Below the pieces are notes generated by a model. It did not search any database and had not been told where the DNA came from. It was given only the letters and a program-made list of their open reading frames with translations. From Bradyrhizobium canariense (lineage in GTDB: Bacteria; Pseudomonadota; Alphaproteobacteria; Rhizobiales; Xanthobacteraceae): 64,000 nt of DNA. Location of the stretch: contig NZ_VSST01000050.1 of NCBI RefSeq assembly GCF_019402665.1, positions 1-64,000 of the forward strand. Direction: 5' to 3'. The position numbers and the translations under genes are program-made. Shown here piece after piece: positions 26,031 through 33,667 of the stretch (position 1 is the stretch's first letter; each line of letters opens with the position of its first letter).

Positions 26031-27365
26031 CTATCGCTGCGTGAGCTGCGGGTGCGCGGCGGTCACGCGCCAAACCGTGTTGCCGCTGTCGTCGGCGACC
26101 AGCAGCGCGCCGGTCTTGTCGATGGCGACACCGACGGGCCGCCCGCGCGCGTGGTTGTCGCTGTTGAGGAAGCCGGTGACGACATCCTGCGGCGGGCCGC
26201 TCGGCTTGCCGTCCGTGAACGGCACGAACACGACCTTGTAGCCGTTCAAGACCTGCCTGTTCCAACTGCCGTGCTCGCCGACGAAGGCGCCGCCGCGATA
26301 GGCGGGCGGCAAACTCGCGCTCGTGTTGAAAGCCATTCCAAGCGGCGCGACATGCGAGCTCAGCGCGTAGTCAGGCACGATCGCTTTGGCAACGAGGTCG
26401 GGTCGCTCCGGCTTGACGCGAGGATCGACGTGCTGGCCGTAATAGCTGTAGGGCCAGCCATAGAAGCCGCCGTCCTTCACCGATGTCATGTAGTCCGGCA
26501 CGAGATCGGGACCGAGCTCGTCGCGCTCGTTCACCACCGTCCATAGCGACCCGGTCTGCGGCTCGAAGCTGAGACCGTTGGGATTGCGCAAGCCGCTCGC
26601 GAAGATGCGCCAGCGGCCGCTGGCACGGTCGACCTCGAGGATCGCGGCGCGATTGTGCTCGGCCTCCATGCCGTTCTCGGTGATGTTGCTGTTGGAGCCG
26701 ACGCCGGCATACAACTTTGAACCGTCGGGGCTCGCGACCAGGCTCTTGGTCCAGTGATGGTCAATCGGTCCGCCCGGCAGCGGCGTCAGTACCGTGCCCG
26801 GCGCGGTGATCTTGGTATCGCCTTCGGTGTAGGGATATCTGACGATCGCATCGGTGTTGGCGACATAGAGATCGTTGCCGACCAGCGCGACGCCGAACGG
26901 CGAGTTGAGATGGTCGAGGAAGACGCTTTGCGTATCCGGGACGCCGTCGCCGTTGCTGTCGCGCAGCAGCGTGATGCGGTTGCTCTCGCCGGTGTCGCCG
27001 CCGGATGTCGCCCAGGACTCGACATATCCCATCACGATTTCCTTGGGCCGCTTGATCGGAGCACCCTTCGGCGCCTTGGATTCCACCACCAGCACGTCGC
27101 CGTTGGGAAGCACGTAGAGAAATCGGGGGTGCTGCAAGCCGGTCGCGAAGGCCTTGGCCTGCAAGCCCTGCGCAACGGCCGGGGTCTCGTCCTTTTTCCA
27201 GCCGACGATGCGGGCGATGTGCATCGGGGGCAGCCAATATTGCTGGATGTCGGGCAGCGTCGGGTTGGCGCCGGTTTGCGCCTTGGGATCGCCACTGCCG
27301 TCATTGCAGCCGGCGAGACACAGCAGCGAGGCGCACAACAGCGCCCTAGCGATTGCGGAGTTCAT
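26031..27365 (-). CDS. PQQ-dependent sugar (sorbosone-type) dehydrogenase lipoprotein
   Basis: 444 aa. A lipoprotein signal ends in the lipobox LAGC with Cys20. The rest is a six-bladed beta-propeller of the GDH/sorbosone dehydrogenase family: ATGLQHPRFLYVLPNGDVLV, HWTKSLVASPDGSKLYAGVG and WTVVNERDELGPDLVPDY. Members oxidise aldoses or sorbosone in the periplasm using PQQ. The start at 27365 overlaps the stop of the DUF2231 gene (ATGA), so the two are translationally coupled and the membrane partner may serve electron transfer. Confidence 0.88.
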   Translation of the reverse strand: MNSAIARALLCASLLCLAGCNDGSGDPKAQTGANPTLPDIQQYWLPPMHIARIVGWKKDETPAVAQGLQAKAFATGLQHPRFLYVLPNGDVLVVESKAPKGAPIKRPKEIVMGYVESWATSGGDTGESNRITLLRDSNGDGVPDTQSVFLDHLNSPFGVALVGNDLYVANTDAIVRYPYTEGDTKITAPGTVLTPLPGGPIDHHWTKSLVASPDGSKLYAGVGSNSNITENGMEAEHNRAAILEVDRASGRWRIFASGLRNPNGLSFEPQTGSLWTVVNERDELGPDLVPDYMTSVKDGGFYGWPYSYYGQHVDPRVKPERPDLVAKAIVPDYALSSHVAPLGMAFNTSASLPPAYRGGAFVGEHGSWNRQVLNGYKVVFVPFTDGKPSGPPQDVVTGFLNSDNHARGRPVGVAIDKTGALLVADDSGNTVWRVTAAHPQLTQR

Positions 27366-27814
27366 CGCGCAACTCCTACACCGTGGCGATACACCATGGC
27401 CCAGCCGAGCCAGCCGGTGACCGGCAGGATCAATACGGTGATGGCTGAAAGAATGAGCCCGGTCGGCCACACCGAGGTCCAGGCATCGCGCGTGTGGATC
27501 AACGCATTGATGGTTGCCAGGATCAGCGCCAGCGCGTTGCCGATCAGATGCGGCCAGGCTGGCGCTTGTGCCCGCACCAGGCGGTTGCCGAGGAAATCGG
27601 TCAGGCCGGCGATGGCGGCCAGCACGCCGAAGATGACGCCGACGACCAGAAGCCAGGCCGAAAAATCCGCCCACATGATCTCGGCACTGACGACATAGGC
27701 GATGTCGGTCAGCAGCGCCCCGATGAAGCACGCGATTGGGATCGGCACCAGCATCGGATGAATCGGATGGCCTGCGATTTGCGCGGTCGAGCGCACACGC
27801 AAATTGTCTTGCAC
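27362..27814 (-). CDS. DUF2231 domain membrane protein
   Basis: 150 aa with four transmembrane helices; GHPIHPMLVPIPIACFIGAL at the N terminus is the DUF2231 hallmark (two His before the first helix, possibly metal- or haem-binding). A GTG start at 27814 with a GAGGTC site is chosen; a longer TTG start is possible. It is coupled to the sorbosone-type dehydrogenase. I recall DUF2231 proteins beside such dehydrogenases elsewhere, suggesting an electron-acceptor role (inference). Confidence 0.82.
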   Translation of the reverse strand: MQDNLRVRSTAQIAGHPIHPMLVPIPIACFIGALLTDIAYVVSAEIMWADFSAWLLVVGVIFGVLAAIAGLTDFLGNRLVRAQAPAWPHLIGNALALILATINALIHTRDAWTSVWPTGLILSAITVLILPVTGWLGWAMVYRHGVGVAR

Positions 27815-28178
27815 GATTGACCTCGTGTGACTTTCGCCCCGCCCGACGGCCAACTCATGCTGGCGGTGAAGGTTCCTACGCTTGCGCAGTCACCGGCGTG
27901 CCGCCTGATACGCCGCGGACGCCCGCTTCCCCGGGCTAACCGACGATTTGCATCAGATGCACGCAGGCATCCGCCATGTCGTCGCGAGCTCGTGCCCTCG
28001 AAAAACGCAACGCAATTTGAACTCAGTGATCCCCGATCCCCGCAACGCCGATACCGGTTATCGCAATGCCGCCCACACCGTCACCGGCCGTCCTGTCGAA
28101 ATGCCAAGCTCCAGCCGACATTGGGACTGACCTGCCCCCGGAGAGGGTCGGTCCATCGAGATGCAACAATTGTTGGGA
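27815..28178. other. Intergenic, nothing identified
   Basis: About 360 bases between the DUF2231 start and tRNA-Gly. Open frames here have no protein-like character. It should contain the dehydrogenase operon promoter. Confidence 0.4.
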
Positions 28179-28252
28179 TGGAGCGGGTGAAGGGAATCGA
28201 ACCCTCGTATTCAGCTTGGAAGGCTGCTGCTCTACCATTGAGCTACACCCGC
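28179..28252 (-). tRNA. trnG: tRNA-Gly (TCC)
   Basis: 74 bases with encoded CCA. On the minus strand it begins GCGGGTGTAGCTCAATGGTA, has the anticodon loop CTTCCAA (TCC) and a T arm GGTTCGATTCC. The acceptor stem is GCGGGTG/CACCCGC. Confidence 0.97.
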
Positions 28253-28397
28253 GACAGGGGCTCCCTAACACGGCCGGGCGGCGGTCTCAACTGCCCAAGA
28301 TCAACGGCCCAACACAAGATCAACTGCCCAAGAGTCGGCTTTCCAGCGCCTTCCCGGCCCTGCGAACAGCCGCTGGTTCCTCCCGACCCGCCTCCCC

Positions 28398-28426
28398 TTA
28401 ACAACACCGGAATTGCTGCCTATATT
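28398..28426 (+). promoter_or_regulatory. Sigma70-type promoter for a small transcript
   Basis: TTAACA (28398-28403), a 17-base spacer, then TATATT (28421-28426). Both boxes are close to consensus, unusual in this GC-rich genome. Transcription would start near 28433. Confidence 0.65.
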
Positions 28427-28461
28427 GAAATCTTCCGCAACCAACGAAAGGAGGTGATCCA

Positions 28462-28506
28462 GTGTCTTTTACCAAGCGCTGTCACCTCGCTGGGATCGCC
28501 CGCTAA
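28462..28506 (+). CDS. Possible 14-residue peptide with extreme Shine-Dalgarno
   Basis: GTG start seven bases after AGGAGG inside the 14-nt 16S complement; reads MSFTKRCHLAGIAR then TAA. The codons for CHLA carry the internal anti-SD (TCACCTC), so translation would open the hairpin that hides its own start. Whether a peptide is made is unknown. Confidence 0.4.
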   Translation: MSFTKRCHLAGIAR

Positions 28507-28567
28507 GCTTTGAATAAAGGCTTGGCATCGGGGCGCTCTCAGCCCTGGACCAGCGAGCAACAAATCG

Positions 28568-28600
28568 GGCGCGACGGGGGCCTCTCCGCCGCGCCTTTTT
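28568..28600 (+). terminator. Intrinsic terminator
   Basis: GGCGCG-A-CGG / CCG-C-CGCGCC stem with one mismatch and an eight-base loop, followed by TTTTT. It ends the small transcript and lies 22 bases short of the kinase stop codon on the other strand. Confidence 0.75.
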
Positions 28601-28621
28601 CGTTGGCATCGCGCCTGCTGT

Positions 28622-31024
28622 TCAGGGGAGCGCCTCGCCGGCGAGCACCTCGCGGATCCTCAGTGACAGGTCCGCCTTCCGGTACGGCTTCCTCAGCAAC
28701 GCAACGCCGGAACCGAGATGACCCTCGTGGTCGAGGGCGTTGTCGGTATAGCCGGACGTATAGAGCACTCTCATCCCCGGGCGGAGGCGCCGCACGGCCT
28801 CGGCCAATTCCTGCCCGTTCATGCCGCCGGGCATGATGATGTCGGTGAACAGCAGATCGAATTGGGCGCCCTGCTGCACCAGCGCAAGCGCGGTTGCGCC
28901 GTCGCCGGCCGCGAGGGTGCGATAGCCGAGGCTGCCAAGCTGGGCGATGACATAGCCCTGCACCAGCGGATCGTCCTCGACGACGAGAATCGTCTCGTGC
29001 CCGCGTGCCGCCGCGGGCGCCTGCAGTGGCCCGGTCCTCGTCTGCGCTCCGCCCGCAGATCGCGGCAGAAACAGCCGAATCACGGTGCCGCGGCCTTCCT
29101 CACTCTCGATCGCAACGCTGCCGCCGCTCTGCTTGGCGAAGCCGTAGACCATGCTGAGGCCGAGCCCGGTGCCGCGACCGACCCCTTTGGTGGTAAAGAA
29201 CGGCTCGAACACGCGGTCGCGGAGGTCGGCGGGGATGCCATGACCGGTGTCGGCCACCGCGACCATGATGAAGGCGCCGCACGTAGCGTCGCCGTCACCA
29301 GCACCATCCAATTCGCGGTTTGCCGTCTCGAGCGTCAGCGTGCCGCCGCCAGCCATCGCATCGCGCGCATTGACGGCGAGATTGATGATCGCCGACGACA
29401 GCTGCGACGGATCGGCCATCGCCGCCCAGGCGTCGTCCGCGAGGCGGGTGACGATTTCGACGTTTCCGCCCAGGATCGGCTTCAACAGCTTCGCCGTCTC
29501 GAGCACGAGGCCGTTGACGTCAAGCTCGCGCGGCTCCAGCGGCTGGCGACGCGCAAAGGTCAGGAGCTGTGAGGTGATCTCCGCGCCTCGCGCCGCCGCA
29601 TCGTCGATGAGCTGGGCGATCGCGGCGAGGTCGGGCTTGTCCGCCAGCCCCTCACGGATGATCTCGATGGTGCCGGTGATGACAGTGAGCACGTTGTTGA
29701 AGTCATGCGCGACGCCGCCGGTGAGCTGGCCGATCGCATCCATCTTCTGCGACTGGCGAAGCCGCTCCTCGGTCTCGTGCTGCTCGGTCAGATCGGTGGC
29801 CGAACCACGATACCCCATGAAGCGTCCGTCGGCGCTGAACACCGGCCGGCCGTTGACGCTGAAATGGCGCGCGCGGCCAGCCGCATCGCGGCCGCGATAT
29901 TCGAACTTGCGGAACGGCTCGTGGCGATCCAGCGTCGCCAAGTGAGCGCGCCATTTCTGGGGCTCGGCATCGCGGTCGAAGGCGGCGTCTGAACGGCGCC
30001 TCCCGATCAGCGCCTTGTGGTCCATGCCGAAAGCATCGGCCCGATCTGAAATGTAGGTGAACACGTGATCCGGGCCGGTCTCCCAGAACCAGTCGGATGC
30101 GGTCTCGGCATAATCACGGAAGCGCTGCTCGCTCGCGCGGGCGTTCTCCTCGGCGCGCTGCCGGATCTTCAGGTCACGCTCGAGATTCCCATTGGCCTCG
30201 CGCAGCTCGCCATAGGCATGTTCGAGGTTGGCGCACATGGCGTTGAAAGCAACGACCACCTTGTCCAGCTCGTCGGCCTCGTAAGGCGACCGGCGCTCCA
30301 GGCGCAGCGGCGGCGGCGGCCGTCCGAGGCTGTATTTGCCGACGTACTCGGCGATGGCGACGAGATGCCGGGTCACCAGCAGATGAAACATGTAGATGAT
30401 GAACAACGAGACGAGGAACGTCTTTGCCGCCTGGCTTGCCAGAATGACGAGGGCCCTGTTCAGCAATTGCTGATAGACGTCGGTCAGCGTCGCCTCGACC
30501 CGCAGCGTGCCGATGGCGCGCGAGGTCCCCTGCACCATGGTGCTCAGCGGAAATTCCCGGGTCATGATCGAACGGGTGTTTCGCTCGCCGACTTCGACAC
30601 GGATCGGATTGGGCCGATCGACGATCTCGCGGACCTCCGCCGCACGGATGTCAGGCAGCCGCAGAATGCCATCGAGCTGGAGCTTGAGCTGGTTCTGGTC
30701 GAGATTCCATAGGCTCTCTCCGAGGCTGCCCGTGGTGCTGCGGCCGATCTCGTCTAGCCGCGTCTCGATCAGTCCGACCTCACGATTGTAATCCAGATAG
30801 AGCTGGAGCGCAGTCAGGGTCAGCGTCACGACCGATGAGAACAGCAGCACGGCGGCAAGCAGCCGGGGCCCGACGCCGCTGCGCGACCAGTTGAAGATCC
30901 GCGACAGGAGCGCCGCGAACATCGGAGGCGCGAGCGCGGCGCCGATGCCGGTCAAATCCTGCTTCGCAGCCACCGGCGCAATGGCGCGGCGGCGCTTGGT
31001 ATCATCGTCACCTGCGTTGCCCAT
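28622..31024 (-). CDS. Hybrid sensor histidine kinase/response regulator
   Basis: 800 aa. Order: transmembrane helix about 45-65, periplasmic sensor domain, second helix about 205-225, HAMP-like linker, PAS domain (about 305-410), HisKA with H in GGVAHDFNNVLTVI (about 435), and an ATPase with DTGHGIP and GTGLGLSMVYGFAKQSGG. A receiver domain follows with VVEDDPLV and the phospho-Asp in LLFTDIIMPG (about 727). It autophosphorylates and passes phosphate to its own receiver; no output partner is adjacent. The start at 31024 is preferred; a GTG nine codons upstream is possible. Confidence 0.92.
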   Translation of the reverse strand: MGNAGDDDTKRRRAIAPVAAKQDLTGIGAALAPPMFAALLSRIFNWSRSGVGPRLLAAVLLFSSVVTLTLTALQLYLDYNREVGLIETRLDEIGRSTTGSLGESLWNLDQNQLKLQLDGILRLPDIRAAEVREIVDRPNPIRVEVGERNTRSIMTREFPLSTMVQGTSRAIGTLRVEATLTDVYQQLLNRALVILASQAAKTFLVSLFIIYMFHLLVTRHLVAIAEYVGKYSLGRPPPPLRLERRSPYEADELDKVVVAFNAMCANLEHAYGELREANGNLERDLKIRQRAEENARASEQRFRDYAETASDWFWETGPDHVFTYISDRADAFGMDHKALIGRRRSDAAFDRDAEPQKWRAHLATLDRHEPFRKFEYRGRDAAGRARHFSVNGRPVFSADGRFMGYRGSATDLTEQHETEERLRQSQKMDAIGQLTGGVAHDFNNVLTVITGTIEIIREGLADKPDLAAIAQLIDDAAARGAEITSQLLTFARRQPLEPRELDVNGLVLETAKLLKPILGGNVEIVTRLADDAWAAMADPSQLSSAIINLAVNARDAMAGGGTLTLETANRELDGAGDGDATCGAFIMVAVADTGHGIPADLRDRVFEPFFTTKGVGRGTGLGLSMVYGFAKQSGGSVAIESEEGRGTVIRLFLPRSAGGAQTRTGPLQAPAAARGHETILVVEDDPLVQGYVIAQLGSLGYRTLAAGDGATALALVQQGAQFDLLFTDIIMPGGMNGQELAEAVRRLRPGMRVLYTSGYTDNALDHEGHLGSGVALLRKPYRKADLSLRIREVLAGEALP

Positions 31025-31126
31025 GCACCACGTCCCCGAAAATGGCGGCACCTGCTCAGCCGGCCGACCGCAACCGCGAGCAAAGTGAACGGTTGAGGCC
31101 CTGCCTCAGCACGCGGTGCGCGTGGC

Positions 31127-31174
31127 GATCCTGTCGGCCGATGATCCTATCGGCCCTTGATCCTGTCGGCCCTT
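31127..31174. repeat. Three tandem 16-bp repeats
   Basis: Units 31127-31142, 31143-31158 and 31159-31174 follow GATCCT(G/A)TCGGCC(G/C)(A/T)T, nearly identical. They lie in the 382-base divergent spacer between the hybrid kinase and the binding-protein gene; the rest of that spacer shows nothing clear. Confidence 0.8.
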
Positions 31175-31406
31175 GGGCGGCCTGAGTTCGACGGGGTCAT
31201 ATCTTGCGCCCAGCAGCAGGATTCCCGGGCAAAGTACCACCTCGCGTGCTAGAATGACATCGGTGAAAGTCCGGAGCTCGCCCGCACAGCGGGAACGTGC
31301 TGTCAACGTTGCGGACTGGCGCAGCTGCCATCTCCGGTAGATCGCGCGGCCCCGGAATCCGATGTTAGCAGGGCACGCCCAAAAGGCATGGCCAGGGAGA
31401 TGCGTC

Positions 31407-32120
31407 ATGAGGCGGATAGTCGTGGTCTGCCTGTTGCTGCTCGCGGCAGGCCCGTCGCAGGCGCAAGAAGTCATCCGGCTCGCACGCATCGCCGATATTC
31501 CCGACCAATATGTCGGCGGCGAGATGCTCCGCGCGGTTTATGCCAGGCTGAACATCAAGCTCAAATTCGAGGATGTCCCCGGCAAGCGCGCGCTCGCGCT
31601 GTCGAGCACCGGCCAGGTCGACGGCGAGGTCCAGCGGATCGGAACGCTCTCTCGCGACTACCCGACGCTGATCCAGGTGACACCTGCGATCAATTACATC
31701 GAGCCCGCTGTCTTCACCACGAAACTGCAGTTCGACGTCGCCGGCTGGAATTCAATCAGGGACTACAGCATCGGCATCGTACGCGGCGTCGGCTCGTCGG
31801 AAGCCGGTACGCGCGGCATGACCCGGGTCACGGCGACGACAAGCCTCGACAACATGGTCAAGATGCTCGATGCCGACCGCTTCGACGTGATGGTCACCGA
31901 CCTCTTCAGCGGGTTGGCTGCGGTGAAGAAACTCAATCTCCAGGCCAGGATCCATCCGCTCTCGCCGCCACTCGAGCGCATCAGCATCTACCACCATCTG
32001 CATGAACGGCATCGCGATCTCGTGCCGAAGGTCGGAAGGATGATCGAGCAGATGGAGACGAGCGGCGAACTCGCCCGGTTGCGGGAAACCCTGATCAAGC
32101 AGGTGCTGAGCGGGATGTGA
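31407..32120 (+). CDS. Periplasmic solute-binding protein (SBP_bac_3-like)
   Basis: 237 aa. A signal peptide (MRRIVVVCLLLLAAGPSQAQ) is followed by the two-lobed amino-acid-binding-protein fold: ARIADIPDQYVGGEMLRAVY, DYSIGIVRGVGSSEAG and DRFDVMVTDLFSG. There is no ABC permease or ATPase gene nearby, so it may be a stand-alone sensor or bind a ligand for a distant system. A GGGAG site supports the ATG at 31407. It diverges from the hybrid kinase, which has an unknown ligand; a link is possible but unproven. Confidence 0.8.
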   Translation: MRRIVVVCLLLLAAGPSQAQEVIRLARIADIPDQYVGGEMLRAVYARLNIKLKFEDVPGKRALALSSTGQVDGEVQRIGTLSRDYPTLIQVTPAINYIEPAVFTTKLQFDVAGWNSIRDYSIGIVRGVGSSEAGTRGMTRVTATTSLDNMVKMLDADRFDVMVTDLFSGLAAVKKLNLQARIHPLSPPLERISIYHHLHERHRDLVPKVGRMIEQMETSGELARLRETLIKQVLSGM

Positions 32121-32170
32121 GACGCGGTCAGTTCGTGCGAGTCTGCTCCCGCACCGCAACCGCGTCGGGT

Positions 32171-32362
32171 CTAGAAGCCGCAAACGCTCATTGCGCGCGG
32201 GCGCTTGCCGCGCCGGCTTTCGAGGATGCGCTCGCCGCCGCTCTCGGCCGAGCTGCCGTAATAGCGGTGGTGGCCGCTCTGGTCGTGCAGATCCGCGGCG
32301 TCCGACTTTCCCGCCCGACGCGCGTCGCAGATGATCTTGCAGATGATCTTGATGGTCGACAT
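32171..32362 (-). CDS. Hypothetical 63-aa basic protein
   Basis: 63 aa beginning MSTIKIICKIICDARRAGKS, with two Cys near the N terminus and a polar, basic C-terminal half (GGERILESRRGKRPRAMS). A GGAGG site lies seven bases before the ATG at 32362; an upstream ATG in frame is less likely. No family recognised. Confidence 0.55.
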   Translation of the reverse strand: MSTIKIICKIICDARRAGKSDAADLHDQSGHHRYYGSSAESGGERILESRRGKRPRAMSVCGF

Positions 32363-32559
32363 GGCCGCCTCCGAAGTGTTCTTAGTGGCCATCAGTCGCG
32401 CCGATTTCGAGCGGCGTTCACACCTTTCGGCCGCAATCGGGTTTCGGGAAGGTTTCGTCGCCGCACCCCGCGACGCAATATTTTCCTCAAGCCCATTGTC
32501 GGCTGCGACGGTGGTGATACGTCCTTCGGACGCGCGCAGCGAAAATCAACGAGGTGACG

Positions 32560-32940
32560 ATGCTTTACGCCATCCTGGCCTATCACGTGGAAGACGAGAT
32601 CTTGTCCTGGACGCCCGAGAAGGACGCCGCGGTCGTGGCCAAAGTCATCGAGGTTCAGGCACCGCTGCGGGCAAGCGGGCATTTTGGCCCGGCCGCCCGC
32701 CTGGATGAGACCCGAAAGGCCCGCACCTTGCGTGGCCCCGGCGCGGGCGTCGTGCTGGACGGCCCGTTTGCCGAGACCAAGGAGCAGCTTCTGGGCTTCC
32801 ACCTCGTCGAATACGACACGGACGAGGAGGCGATCGCGGCCGCGCGGACGCTGCGTCAGGTCAATCCGTCAGCGGTCTACGAAATTCGCCCGGTCAAGCT
32901 TTACGTGCCGGCCGACGGGTTCGGCACGACGCAAGGCTGA
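32560..32940 (+). CDS. YciI family protein
   Basis: 126 aa. The start MLYAILAYHVEDEILSWTPE and the DGPFAETKEQLLGFHLVEYD block mark the YCII/DGPF family, small dimeric ferredoxin-like proteins with a putative His/Asp active site. In many genomes a relative lies beside an ECF sigma factor, but none is here. The ATG at 32560 has GAGGTGA upstream. Function unknown. Confidence 0.85.
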   Translation: MLYAILAYHVEDEILSWTPEKDAAVVAKVIEVQAPLRASGHFGPAARLDETRKARTLRGPGAGVVLDGPFAETKEQLLGFHLVEYDTDEEAIAAARTLRQVNPSAVYEIRPVKLYVPADGFGTTQG

Positions 32941-32949
32941 GCCGCGGCC

Positions 32950-33540
32950 CTACGCGTCCGTCCCGGTCGGCCCGACATAGAAGCGCTGGATCAGCAGGCC
33001 GCCGAAGGCGATGAACCACACGAACGGCGCGACCTGCGGCGCGAACGCCGCAACGACCGTGCCCGGAATAAACACCAGCAGCGGAAACAGCGAGGCCATG
33101 ATCTCGTGGCGCCAGCCGCCCAGGATCCTCCACCACAGCCAGGCATTGAGGCCGGCGATGGTGGTCAGGTGCAGGCCGTAGAGCACGGCGACCGCACTGC
33201 TCGTGGGGTAGTTGGTGTAGAGGCCGTTGGTCACCGGCAGCAGCACGATCGACAGCAGGAAAAACAGATTGAGGATCACCGCGCCGCGGCTGCCGACGGG
33301 CTGGCGCGCCAGCCGGCGGTGATGGCTGATCCAGAACACGCCGGCGATGATGAAGCTGAGCGCAAGACCCGCGAGCTTGCCGGAATAGACCCGGGCCAGA
33401 TCGTTCCAGTCGGGCGCGCTTGTGAAGACCGCGGCCCTGGGCAGATCGTAGGCGAGCAGCGTCATGGCAACGCCAAAAATGGTGTTGCTGAGCGATTCCA
33501 GCCGTCGCATCTCGAACTGGTCGGATTTGAGCTCGGTCAT
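32950..33540 (-). CDS. TMEM175 family putative potassium channel (DUF1211)
   Basis: 196 aa with six hydrophobic segments. RRLESLSNTIFGVAMTLLAY at the N terminus is the TMEM175 pore-helix signature, but the usual Phe-Ser-Asp (FSD) reads Leu-Ser-Asn. HHRRLARQ and LNLFFLLSIVLLPV follow in family order. Bacterial members conduct K+ as tetramers. The altered motif leaves ion selectivity open. It converges on the yciI-like gene with a nine-base gap. Confidence 0.8.
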   Translation of the reverse strand: MTELKSDQFEMRRLESLSNTIFGVAMTLLAYDLPRAAVFTSAPDWNDLARVYSGKLAGLALSFIIAGVFWISHHRRLARQPVGSRGAVILNLFFLLSIVLLPVTNGLYTNYPTSSAVAVLYGLHLTTIAGLNAWLWWRILGGWRHEIMASLFPLLVFIPGTVVAAFAPQVAPFVWFIAFGGLLIQRFYVGPTGTDA

Positions 33541-33667
33541 GCCGGGTGGCGCTTTTCGGAATGGAACCTTGGGCCGTCTTGTCCCTAGGTCTTAACATCG
33601 GTCCCGTCCAGACGCATTGCGATTCGCAGCGGGATCGCCGAGTCTGGCTGTTTCACCGGGGCGATTC

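Larger units (their letters stand above)
28433..28600 (+). ncRNA. Candidate small RNA with anti-16S sequence
   Basis: About 170 nt bounded by the promoter above and an intrinsic terminator. It carries AAAGGAGGTGATCC (28447-28460), a 14-nt perfect complement of the standard 16S rRNA 3' end, and further on TCACCTC (28482-28488), which can pair with the GAGGTGA inside it. No long ORF follows; the next gene converges from the other strand. So this is an orphan unit: a small RNA, a leader-peptide RNA, or both. Confidence 0.55.

Noticed and set aside
31127..31174. Possible CRISPR array
   Set aside because: The three 16-bp units abut directly with no spacers, and no cas genes are present.
31106..31489. 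Minus-strand 127-codon frame
   Set aside because: Covers the 16-bp repeats and the start of the binding-protein gene; no ribosome site or protein-like pattern.
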